The notes: generated by a model not told the origin, from the sequence alone. A DNA stretch of 5,411 nt from Eubacteriaceae bacterium UBA7485 (GCA_002478485.1 DLOL01000084.1:24943-30353), one strand, 5' to 3'; counted from the stretch's first letter, positions 1-4,908 are shown. Numbers and translations: made by a program.

Positions 1-55
1 CTGTCAGGATGAACTGCGCCTGCTTGTCACCAATATAGCCGACAATACCACACAT
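1..55 (-). CDS. glmS: Glutamine--fructose-6-phosphate aminotransferase, N-terminal start (partial)
   Basis: Only the first 18 codons are in the window; the gene runs off the left edge. They read MCGIVGYIGDKQAQFILT. Cys2, exposed after removal of Met1, is the catalytic nucleophile of the class II glutamine amidotransferase (Ntn hydrolase) domain, and MCGIVGYIG is the classic GlmS opening. The enzyme makes glucosamine-6-phosphate from fructose-6-phosphate and glutamine in the cytoplasm, the first committed step toward UDP-GlcNAc, peptidoglycan and teichoic acid. The ATG at 55-53 has a GAGGT Shine-Dalgarno 8 nt upstream. The glmS ribozyme immediately upstream independently confirms identity and indicates feedback by glucosamine-6-phosphate. 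Other class II amidotransferases such as PurF start differently and lack this ribozyme. Confidence 0.95.
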   Translation of the reverse strand, partial: MCGIVGYIGDKQAQFILT

Positions 56-63
56 AAAAAAGT

Positions 64-68
64 ACCTC
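64..68 (-). promoter_or_regulatory. glmS ribosome binding site
   Basis: GAGGT on the minus strand lies 8 nt before the glmS ATG, within ACGAGGTAC. It sits just downstream of the ribozyme, so cleavage affects the transcript that carries this site. Confidence 0.75.
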
Positions 69-80
69 GTTTCATTGTTG

Positions 81-206
81 GTAAAAAGGCTTTGTCCCCG
101 GGATCACTCCCGGTATTTGTCCTTTTTCCGTTTCGGGACACCCGCCGAATTTTCGATGCTTCCCGTCCTCGTCAACTCCTGAGGCTTCGGAGTTCTGGCG
201 CTCCGG
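81..206 (-). ncRNA. glmS: glmS ribozyme (glucosamine-6-phosphate-activated self-cleaving riboswitch)
   Basis: Read on the minus strand, the region holds the conserved core in order: AGCGCCAGAACTCC, then GGAGTTGACGAGGAC, then ATCGAAAATTCGGCGGGTG, then TCCCG. Cleavage is expected between A at 202 and G at 201, just before GCGCC. Visible stems are AACTCC/GGAGTT (194-189 with 179-174), AAAAAGG/CCTTTTT (127-121 with 89-83), and an apical CCGGGA/TCCCGG (113-108 with 103-98) capped by a GTGA tetraloop of the GNRA type. In this family glucosamine-6-phosphate acts as the cofactor of self-cleavage; the cleaved mRNA is then degraded, which lowers GlmS production. All strongly conserved blocks appear present, so it is probably active. 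The outer limits are approximate. Confidence 0.95.
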
Positions 207-267
207 CCTTACTTCGGAAGCGGCTTCAAGCCTCGCCGGTCCTCTTCCTCCATAACGCAGTACTTGC

Positions 268-276
268 ATTATAACA
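268..276 (-). promoter_or_regulatory. Extended -10 promoter of the glmS ribozyme transcript
   Basis: The minus strand reads TGTTATAAT: a perfect TATAAT -10 (273-268) with an extended-10 TG (276-275). No good -35 is seen; the 17-nt-spaced hexamer is GAAACC, which the extended -10 may offset. Transcription would begin near 261, giving a leader of about 60 nt before the ribozyme cleavage site. The upstream half of the promoter lies at the edge of the 64-bp repeat. Confidence 0.75.
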
Positions 277-289
277 TGTTTTTTTCTTT

Positions 290-353
290 TGGTTTCATCC
301 ACTTTGATACATTTATGACGATAAAACGTTTTCGGTTGTAAAAGAATTATATC
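290..353. repeat. Direct repeat, copy 1 (about 64 bp)
   Basis: This segment recurs in the same orientation at 4751-4813. The copies share TGGTTTCATCCACTTTGAT, CGTTTTCGGTTGTAAAAGAAT and TATC, with about five substitutions and one single-base gap (AAAACG here, AAACG in copy 2). On the minus strand it looks like the 3' coding end of a gene (see 290-510). Together the two copies bracket the restriction and HEPN-like island. No integrase or insertion-sequence end is visible beside it. Confidence 0.85.
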
Positions 354-510
354 CGTAATACTGGATCTGCAAGCCTGCCCGCTCGGCAGCTTCTTTATTA
401 TATGGTTGTCTTCCTAAATATTTCTTAAACCAGCGCAATAATTGAATCCTAATTGTGTTTACAGGTTGCGCGGTGCGAGTTTCAAAAACGGCACTCTCCG
501 TATTCTGTTT
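290..510 (-). pseudogene. 3' remnant of an unrecognised gene
   Basis: From 510 to 313 the minus strand is open in one frame, with no start codon, and ends at TAA (315-313). Protein-like stretches include TIRIQLLRWFKKYLG, YNKEAAERAG, IQYYGYNSF and TTENV. This frame is the same as that of the 169-codon ORF ending at 511, directly after its TAG, but the content does not resemble a continuation of that domain. Repeat copy 2 encodes the same NSFTTENVYR but lacks one A present here. Removing that base lets this copy continue as NVYRHKCIKVDET, so the stop at 313 is probably caused by a frameshift. I do not recognise the family. It is best seen as a truncated gene end left by rearrangement between the endonuclease gene and glmS. 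A real short gene is unlikely because no start or ribosome binding site is present. Confidence 0.55.
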
Positions 511-1020
511 CTATTCCTCTTCCTGCTTTCCGTTATCTTCCAGGCTGATAAATTTGATATGAACAGCATTCGATCCGCGGACTTTATACAGCTGCATGGC
601 GCTGTATCCCAGTTCTTCCAGTCTCTTTTTTGTGAGAGGCTCATACGGCTTAAGCTGAAACACCCCTCTCAGAAGCCACTCGCCCAGATAAGACTGTTTT
701 CCCTCCGATTCGATAGCTTTTCCTCCGTCCTGCGTAATATAGGCGCGGATTGAATCTCCGGACGGTTCGAAAACCAGATCAAATCCTCTCTTCTCTTTCG
801 GAAGCAGAAGCTTTGCAGAGCCTTTCTGAAAAAGTCCCGCGCCGGGAGCAAAAAAATCAGGATGAGCCATATGAAATTTTTTTGAGTCAGGAATCGGAAT
901 ATAAAGCTCATTAACCGGTCTGTATAAAAAACGGTTCAGAGCATGAATAAAATCCCCGTTCCCGGTCTTTTGCGCAAGCTCTTCCATTTCCTTTCTAATC
1001 TTTAACATCTCTTCATTCAC
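511..1020 (-). CDS. Restriction endonuclease C-terminal, B3-like DNA-binding domain (split gene, 3' part)
   Basis: The 169-codon ORF opens at GTG 1020-1018, which overlaps the TGA of the upstream ORF as GTGA. After a short helical lead (residues 1-32) it carries a pattern I associate with the DNA-recognition domain at the C-terminus of some type II restriction enzymes (B3-like, as in PLD/NgoFVII-type enzymes): RPVNELYIPIP (34-44), PDFFAPG (54-60), FDLVFEPSGD (80-89), ITQDGGKAIES (95-105), LGEWLLRGVFQL (112-123), LTKKRLEELG (129-138) and a closing VHIKFISL. The role would be sequence-specific DNA binding rather than cleavage. The reading frame is open upstream of the GTG for about 27 codons and reads sensibly (KFTEIYSLLLRLFSYSGK), which argues that this was the C-terminal half of the protein at 1017-2075. 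Termination-reinitiation at GTGA could still express it separately; the ribosome site there is weak. The family assignment is from motif memory, not a search. Confidence 0.6.
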   Translation of the reverse strand: MNEEMLKIRKEMEELAQKTGNGDFIHALNRFLYRPVNELYIPIPDSKKFHMAHPDFFAPGAGLFQKGSAKLLLPKEKRGFDLVFEPSGDSIRAYITQDGGKAIESEGKQSYLGEWLLRGVFQLKPYEPLTKKRLEELGYSAMQLYKVRGSNAVHIKFISLEDNGKQEEE

Positions 1021-2075
1021 TTTTCCCGAGTAAGAGAAAAGCCTAAGAAGAAGGCTGTAAATTTCTGTAAATTTCCGACCTGATTTTCATACTTGTTTTT
1101 AAATATTTCCAGGGCGCGCCTGCGGCCCTTTGAATCCATCTTTCTGAAACCGAAGCCCATCGGCGCGTTAAAGCCTGAGAGAGGCTGAGGCGAAAGTTTG
1201 AAAATATAAGACTCCGTAATCTCTGCCTGAGGAAGTTTTAAAAGCACTTCACCGGTCTCCTGTTTTCCGTAAACACTGTCTGAAATTTCTCTGAAAATGC
1301 CAAGCGCGTCTTCAACATACTGAATATCCCAGGCTTCAAGAACAATATCTTTATTGTCAAAACTCATGTAAAGCTGGCAGTCCGCCGAGGTGTATTTGTA
1401 TTTATGCTCTCCGTCCGTGAAAGAAAAGTTGCTTGGATTGCGGGGCATTGTGCATCCGAGAATCTTAATGTTCTGCGTATTAATCGGTGTATATGAGGTT
1501 TCTCCGACATAAATCTTCGGTTCATCTCCTCTTTTAGACGGCATCAGCACATGATAGACCGACTCAACCTCGTCTTTTTCGGAATCTAAGGTAAAACCTC
1601 TCAGGTTGGCCATGGAAGAATCGATTAGCGCGTTTCTAATTTCAGAGATTTTTTGCGCTAGATCCTTGTAAAGTTCTTTATTTTCTTCATTAATCCGCTC
1701 TTTGCTGCCTCCGCATCTCTCGGCGTTCCTGGTGATCCGGCTGATAATGCCCGTCCACTGGCTTTCGCTTGATTTAAACTGGGCAATCTTCTGGTCGCCT
1801 GAGCCAATTCCAAAAGTTTTGAGTCCCACCAGATATTTTCTATCCCGGCCGTCCGGTTCTTTAATCCGGATTGAGCTGTCAAAGCTTGAATTGCTGATAT
1901 CCTCTTCAACAGCGTGAAAAGCCGCAGCGAAAGCGGATTCCTGGTATTTCGAATTCATAATCGGCGCCGGAATGCCTTCCTCGTTCTTCTGCGCAAACGC
2001 ATCGGTCAGCGAGGCGAACCCTTTAATCAGTCGCTCATATTCCTGTTTCTGATCTTTCGGCAAATTGCTCCACAT
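1017..2075 (-). CDS. Type II restriction endonuclease, catalytic N-terminal part (split gene, 5' part)
   Basis: A 352-codon ORF starting MWSNLPKDQK. The start is firm: AGGAGA stands 5 nt before the ATG, with a good promoter above it. Residues 42-101 look like a PD-(D/E)XK-type nuclease core: SKYQESAF (Glu46), NSSFDSSIR (Asp66), YLVGLKTFG (Lys86) and DQKIAQFK (Lys96, Lys101). The acidic residue normally two before the lysine is Gly84 here, so Glu46 may supply it; this is inference. Residues 104-150 are helical and charged. VYHVLMPSKRGDEPKIYVGETSY (173-195) and FTDGEHKYKYTSADCQLYM (219-237) are distinctive but unassigned blocks. The ORF ends abruptly at FFLGFSLTREK, just after a 10-bp tandem repeat, while the -1 frame continues into the B3-like ORF. 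The probable parent is one 524-residue enzyme cutting unmodified DNA. No partner methyltransferase is in the window. The endonuclease call is fairly secure; the specificity is unknown. Confidence 0.65.
   Translation of the reverse strand: MWSNLPKDQKQEYERLIKGFASLTDAFAQKNEEGIPAPIMNSKYQESAFAAAFHAVEEDISNSSFDSSIRIKEPDGRDRKYLVGLKTFGIGSGDQKIAQFKSSESQWTGIISRITRNAERCGGSKERINEENKELYKDLAQKISEIRNALIDSSMANLRGFTLDSEKDEVESVYHVLMPSKRGDEPKIYVGETSYTPINTQNIKILGCTMPRNPSNFSFTDGEHKYKYTSADCQLYMSFDNKDIVLEAWDIQYVEDALGIFREISDSVYGKQETGEVLLKLPQAEITESYIFKLSPQPLSGFNAPMGFGFRKMDSKGRRRALEIFKNKYENQVGNLQKFTAFFLGFSLTREK
1055..1074. repeat. 10-bp tandem duplication at the endonuclease frame break
   Basis: CTGTAAATTT occurs twice in a row (1055-1064 and 1065-1074). 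Because the unit is not a multiple of three, a change in copy number shifts frame. With three units the minus-strand frame reads NLQKFTEIYSLLLRLFS straight into the downstream ORF, joining both parts. With the present two units it ends at the TGA at 1019-1017. Confidence 0.9.
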
Positions 2076-2114
2076 GGTTTTCTCCTGTTCTGCATCTCAG
2101 TTTCATCCCTCTTC

Positions 2115-2143
2115 ATCTTAGCATTTCTATGTTATCCTGGAAA
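2115..2143 (-). promoter_or_regulatory. Promoter of the restriction endonuclease gene
   Basis: On the minus strand a -35-like TTTCCA (2143-2138) stands 17 bp before TAAGAT (2120-2115), preceded by an extended-10 TGC (2123-2121). Transcription would start near 2108, giving a leader of about 33 nt to the ATG at 2075 with AGGAGA in between. The site lies in the 87-bp gap between two divergent genes, so the -35 is close to the HNH gene's ribosome site. Confidence 0.6.
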
Positions 2144-2150
2144 TTGAGAC

Positions 2151-2156
2151 GAGGTG
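2151..2156 (+). promoter_or_regulatory. Ribosome binding site deciding the HNH gene start
   Basis: GAGGTG at 2151-2156 lies 6 nt before the GTG at 2163. The earlier in-frame GTG at 2154 is itself inside this Shine-Dalgarno, so 2163 (MKQTWTFEE) is the better start. Confidence 0.65.
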
Positions 2157-2162
2157 AGCGGT

Positions 2163-2893
2163 GTGAAACAGACTTGGACTTTTGAAGAAACGAGCAAAGC
2201 TTTTCTTTTATATCTGATTCTTCCAAGCGGCCAGGTCGATATGAACAATCCTGTGATTATAAAGACGGCCGGACTTCTCGGAAAAACACCCAGGGCTGTT
2301 GCAATGAAAATCGGCAACATTCTTCATGCCGATCCGTTTCGGGAAAAAAGAAGCGCCTCCGGCCTTTCACACGGATCAAAAGTGGAGAAAGAGGTCTGGG
2401 ACCATTTTCTCTCGGAAGGAATAGAGTCTTTCGCTGAAGCGGCTGTTTCGCTTTCCGAAGAAGGAATTATAAATCTTCCGGATTCTCCCAATTGCGGAAG
2501 CGAGGTGATTTTTCTGCAGAAGGAGCGGATCGGCCAGCAGATACTGAGAAAAAGCGTGCTCGCGGCTTATGGCGGCAGACGCTGTATTACCGGAATGAAC
2601 TGTCCGGATCTTTTAAACACAAGCCATATCAAGCCCTGGAAAGACAGCTCCGCTTCTGAAAAACGAATCCCTCAAACGCGCTCTGTCTGAATACGCTTCA
2701 CGACCGGGCGTTTGATCAGGGTCTTATTACTGTTACGCCTGATTTCCGCGTTCTGGTCAGTCCCAGGCTCAAAGAGTATAAAAACACTGATTTTCTTCTT
2801 CAGGACAATGGAAAAAGAATTATTCTTCCAGAGCGTTTTCTTCCGGACCGTGCACAGCTTGAGTATCATAACGACACTATTTTCCAGCGCTAA
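2163..2893 (+). pseudogene. HNH endonuclease (HNH_2-like), frameshifted
   Basis: The N-terminal part has the usual companion region, WTFEETSKAFLLYLILPSGQ and the LLGKTPRAVAMKIGNILHADP block. The HNH fold begins with IGQQILRKSVLAAYGGRRC, ITGMNCPDLLNTSHIKPW. At A5 (2659-2663) the frame breaks and stops at 2690 after 176 codons. One added A restores TNPSNALCLN, LHDRAFDQGLITV, DFRVLVSPRLKEY, DNGKRIILPERFLPD and LEYHNDTIFQR, ending at TAA 2891-2893, about 244 residues in total. The Asn and second His of the HNH metal site lie after the break, so the short product should be inactive as a nuclease. AAAAA could allow -1 slippage at a Lys codon, or this may be a sequencing or true mutational deletion. 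Such HNH proteins are common beside restriction and methylation genes and are thought to cleave DNA. The gene is divergent from the split endonuclease. A clear terminator follows. The family call is strong; active versus dead is undecided. Confidence 0.85.
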
Positions 2894-2921
2894 ATAAATA
2901 GAAAAGCTAGAGCCTTATGAA

Positions 2922-2961
2922 GAGAGGCGAAGAGTCCCGGCGCCTCTCAGTATTATTTGGT
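2922..2961 (+). terminator. Rho-independent terminator after the HNH gene
   Basis: GAGAGGCG (2922-2929) pairs perfectly with CGCCTCTC (2941-2948) across an 11-nt loop. It is followed by a T-rich stretch (AGTATTATTTGGTTTCTCTT). It sits 28 nt past the restored HNH stop codon, which supports 2893 as the ancestral gene end. Confidence 0.75.
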
Positions 2962-3050
2962 TTCTCTTTGAAATTTCACATTTAGAATTTTAAAAAGCCG
3001 GAAGAATTGAGTTCTATAGGCAGCATAACCCGTTTTGACTTACATGAATA

Positions 3051-3131
3051 TTAATTTATCCGCGAAAGCTTCTTGAAATTTTTCACTACCGTGTGTTTAC
3101 GATTTGCTTCAAACACTTTCCTGCTATTCAT
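3051..3131 (-). CDS. Possible short basic peptide ORF (26 aa)
   Basis: In the 315-bp gap between the HNH gene and the next gene, the minus strand has ATG (3131-3129) with TAGGAG about 10 nt upstream and 25 further codons to TAA. The product, MNSRKVFEANRK followed by HTVVKNFKKLSRIN, is rich in Lys and Arg and has no membrane segment. It is divergent from the gene starting at 3209. No good promoter is seen. It could be a gene-start remnant or chance; I do not recognise it. The rest of 2962-3208 is AT-rich with nothing else I can support. Confidence 0.25.
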   Translation of the reverse strand: MNSRKVFEANRKHTVVKNFKKLSRIN

Positions 3132-3196
3132 TACTGCAATTCTCCTAATCTCATATCATCATATACTGAAAGTCGATATAAACTGCAGATCTGAAA

Positions 3197-3204
3197 GAGA
3201 GGTG
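3197..3204 (+). promoter_or_regulatory. Ribosome binding site deciding a TTG start
   Basis: GAGAGGTG lies 4 nt before the TTG at 3209 (about 6 nt from the GG core). This strong site is the reason for accepting the unusual TTG start, which gives MNKVQQAAFDL. Confidence 0.7.
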
Positions 3205-3208
3205 TTAT

Positions 3209-4198
3209 TTGAATAAAGTACAACAGGCCGCATTTGATTTAATACGTGAGGACGCAAGATTCTTATATACTATTTCTCATATTAATAAAAACGCCAGAAA
3301 CATTAAAAGCAACTATATTGGTATGAGTTATCCGTATATAGGAATCTTTGCTGATGGTTCTGAACAATGGTGCAAAAAAGTTGGATTAAGGTTTCCTTCA
3401 TTCAATGAAGAAGAAAAATCCTTTTATGCTCAAGTAAGACAAGGAAATAAATTATTCGAGAAAAGTTATGAAGAATATAAAGAACTGCTGTTGAAAAATC
3501 TCGATGAAATCGATCGTTATTTTTGTTCTAAAAGGAGGTGGAAAGGAAAATTTCTAAAATATTACAATGTTGGAACAGATGTTATCGGTAATGAATATTG
3601 CGGAAATACCATCCTGTGCTCAATTTATATTCCAATAAAAACATTTGGCAATGAAGAGGCTGAACTGTTTTTAAGAGATATGAATCATATTGCAGGTCGT
3701 TTGGCAGCGCAATTTAGATGTACAGAATTACCCGTTTATAAATATAATGACAATCTCGTAGTAGAATTCAAGGATTATCATTTCTTCAAATCTTCTCCTC
3801 TAAAAACAAACACTGATTTGGCATTCGTTTTGTTCTCTGTACTCTGCAGCATAAATTATGTGACTCAATTTATAGAAAATTGTTTTGTTGATGAGATACC
3901 TCAGAAACTGAAGTACGCTTATCTGCAATATTATTATCTTTGTGATTTTATAAAAGACTTGAATCAAACTAACAGAACAAATTATTATTTAAGCAATCAT
4001 TTATATAATCGTAATTTCCGCAATTGTCTTGCACATTATGGTTTAGGCCAATACTTAAATGAAGATGAAATAATTGAAGATGATCTTTTAAAAGGACTGA
4101 CATATAAAGCTTTTGATAAAGATTATGTCACTACAAAATCCGAGCTTTATAATGCTTTAAATAATTTAACAGATCAAATTAAACAGACTATTTTTTAA
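3209..4198 (+). CDS. Uncharacterised protein with HEPN-like R-x4-H motif
   Basis: An intact 329-codon gene that I cannot assign to a named family. The first 110 residues are mixed and charged with a helical, Glu/Lys-rich stretch (67-104). Residues 118-195 look like strands (VGTDVIGNEYCGNTILCSIYIPIK; LPVYKYNDNLVVEFKDYHFF). Residues 203-329 are mainly helical, with LAFVLFSVLCSINYVTQFIE (204-223), the Tyr-rich KYAYLQYYYLCDFIKDLN (235-252), then NRNFRNCLAHYGLG (267-280). Arg271 and His276 fit the R-x4-6-H signature of HEPN domains, whose active members are RNases in toxin-antitoxin and abortive-infection systems. That link is inference from one motif plus helical context. There is no signal peptide. 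It is strongly AT-rich compared with both flanks, suggesting separate acquisition. It starts with TTG, stands alone, and is followed 187 nt later by a strong hairpin. No obvious antitoxin ORF adjoins it, apart from the doubtful short ORF at 3051-3131. Confidence 0.8.
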   Translation: MNKVQQAAFDLIREDARFLYTISHINKNARNIKSNYIGMSYPYIGIFADGSEQWCKKVGLRFPSFNEEEKSFYAQVRQGNKLFEKSYEEYKELLLKNLDEIDRYFCSKRRWKGKFLKYYNVGTDVIGNEYCGNTILCSIYIPIKTFGNEEAELFLRDMNHIAGRLAAQFRCTELPVYKYNDNLVVEFKDYHFFKSSPLKTNTDLAFVLFSVLCSINYVTQFIENCFVDEIPQKLKYAYLQYYYLCDFIKDLNQTNRTNYYLSNHLYNRNFRNCLAHYGLGQYLNEDEIIEDDLLKGLTYKAFDKDYVTTKSELYNALNNLTDQIKQTIF

Positions 4199-4384
4199 AT
4201 TCAAAAGCACAGCACTGCTAATAACAGAACGAAAACAGAAATAGCGTGATTAAATATTTAAAAGGCCAAGAAATATAATCTCGATATAAGAGTATAGAAT
4301 AAGCTCCAGTTAAACGGTTGGAAAAAATCAGGCTTAATTTCAATAAAGAGCGGATATAGACAAAATATATAATTTACCGTTCAG

Positions 4385-4430
4385 GAGAGGTGTACAGCTA
4401 TGAAGCATGCTGTACGCCTCTCTTTACAGC
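4385..4430 (+). terminator. Long-stem hairpin, probable terminator
   Basis: GAGAGGTGTACAGC (4385-4398) pairs with GCTGTACGCCTCTC (4409-4422): 14 pairs with one G-T wobble and a 10-nt loop. The T tract after it is modest (TTTACAGC, then TTCTTTTTC at about 4436). It probably ends transcription from 3209-4198. The 186 bp between that gene and the hairpin is AT-rich and shows no gene. Confidence 0.65.
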
Positions 4431-4689
4431 ATGATTCTTTTTCTAAAACAGTCAAAATACCGAATCCCATAAACCCAAGGCTAGTCATAACACCTTAATT
4501 TTATTGCTCTTATCTTTATGAAATCATTGATATAGATACCGAACAAAAATGCTGTAACGAGTTCAAACCAGCTTTTTAAAGAGCCTCTTTTCCCAGAAAT
4601 TAGTGTCAGCAAAGTTCTCAACTGCTTTAATCCATTGTCTGAGCACAGACCGAATTAATCATTCATACTTTAATTCAAATTCAGAGCAT
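4431..4689. other. AT-rich stretch without a supported gene
   Basis: I see no complete gene. On the minus strand 4658-4563 is open and protein-like (VLRQWIKAVENF, then FWEKRLFKKLV before TGA), but it has no start, is only about 31 codons long and matches nothing I know. It may be a gene fragment. A plus-strand ORF at 4603-4785 lacks a ribosome site and runs across the terminator and repeat, so it is taken as chance. Confidence 0.4.
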
Positions 4690-4735
4690 AAAAAAAACCT
4701 CTGGATGGAGATTCCGCATGTCAGTTTATCCGAGG
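4690..4735 (-). terminator. Rho-independent terminator (minus strand)
   Basis: On the minus strand CCTCGGAT (4735-4728) pairs with ATCCAGAGG (4706-4698) with one bulged A, around a 21-nt loop. It is followed at once by eight T residues (4697-4690). The run of Ts gives its direction. Confidence 0.65.
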
Positions 4736-4750
4736 CGGTCTTCGATCAGA

Positions 4751-4813
4751 TGGTTTCATCCACTTTGATATATTTCAGGCGATAAACGTTTTCGGTTGTA
4801 AAAGAATTTTATC
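4751..4813. repeat. Direct repeat, copy 2 (about 63 bp)
   Basis: Matches 290-353 in the same orientation. On the minus strand it reads NSFTTENVYR, LKYIKVDETI, then TGA, an open gene end without the one-base insertion seen in copy 1. Upstream of the shared part the frame meets TGA TAA at once, so this copy is an isolated 3' fragment. Homology ends near 4751 and 4813. Confidence 0.85.
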
Positions 4814-4845
4814 AAAATCAGTCACGCCCCGGAAAGATCTTATCC

Positions 4846-4854
4846 ATTATAGCA
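4846..4854 (-). promoter_or_regulatory. Extended -10 promoter upstream of repeat copy 2
   Basis: The minus strand reads TGCTATAAT: perfect TATAAT (4851-4846) with TG one base before it. No good -35 is present. Transcription would start near 4839 and run through the repeat to the terminator at 4690. Confidence 0.5.
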
Positions 4855-4882
4855 GTCCTATCCTGAAACAGTCTTAAATCCA

Positions 4883-4908
4883 GAAAGGGCGGTCTGCCTC
4901 CACCGCCC
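4883..4908 (-). terminator. Hairpin after the specificity gene, possible weak terminator
   Basis: GGGCGGT and ACCGCCC (4908-4902 and 4893-4887 on the minus strand) form a perfect 7-bp GC-rich stem with an 8-nt loop, followed by TTTCTGGATTT. The short T tract makes it a weak terminator for the gene ending at 5046. Confidence 0.45.

Larger units (their letters stand above)
4690..4839 (-). ncRNA. Candidate small transcript spanning repeat copy 2
   Basis: An extended -10 promoter (4854-4846) and a terminator with T8 (4735-4690) delimit a minus-strand unit of about 150 nt. It has no convincing ORF: the longest from an ATG is nine codons, and the repeat-derived reading frame has stops just upstream. 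It contains the whole 64-bp repeat. It could be a small RNA, or just a stray promoter reading through a gene-end remnant. The call rests on signals only. Confidence 0.3.

Noticed and set aside
72..302. Minus-strand ORF of 76 codons across the glmS leader
   Set aside because: It overlaps the glmS ribozyme and promoter. Its first codons are the tail of the repeat remnant, and there is no ribosome site.
374..389. GC-rich hairpin CTGCC/GGCAG as a terminator for the endonuclease gene
   Set aside because: The stem is short and no T tract follows in either direction.
442..753. Plus-strand ORF of 103 codons
   Set aside because: It lies antisense to the B3-like endonuclease part, whose motifs and codon pattern are convincing; there is no ribosome site.
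1020..1040. Programmed -1 ribosomal frameshift at CGGGAAAAG before the endonuclease TGA
   Set aside because: The zero-frame codons CGG GAA AAG do not form a standard slippery heptamer, and no clear stimulatory structure is seen.
4603..4785. Plus-strand ORF of 60 codons
   Set aside because: It has no Shine-Dalgarno and crosses a minus-strand terminator and part of the 64-bp repeat; its composition is not protein-like.
290..4813. Site-specific integration at the 3' end of a gene (attL/attR)
   Set aside because: The longer gene body lies to the right of copy 1, inside the interval, which is the wrong side for an element bounded by these repeats. No integrase is present.
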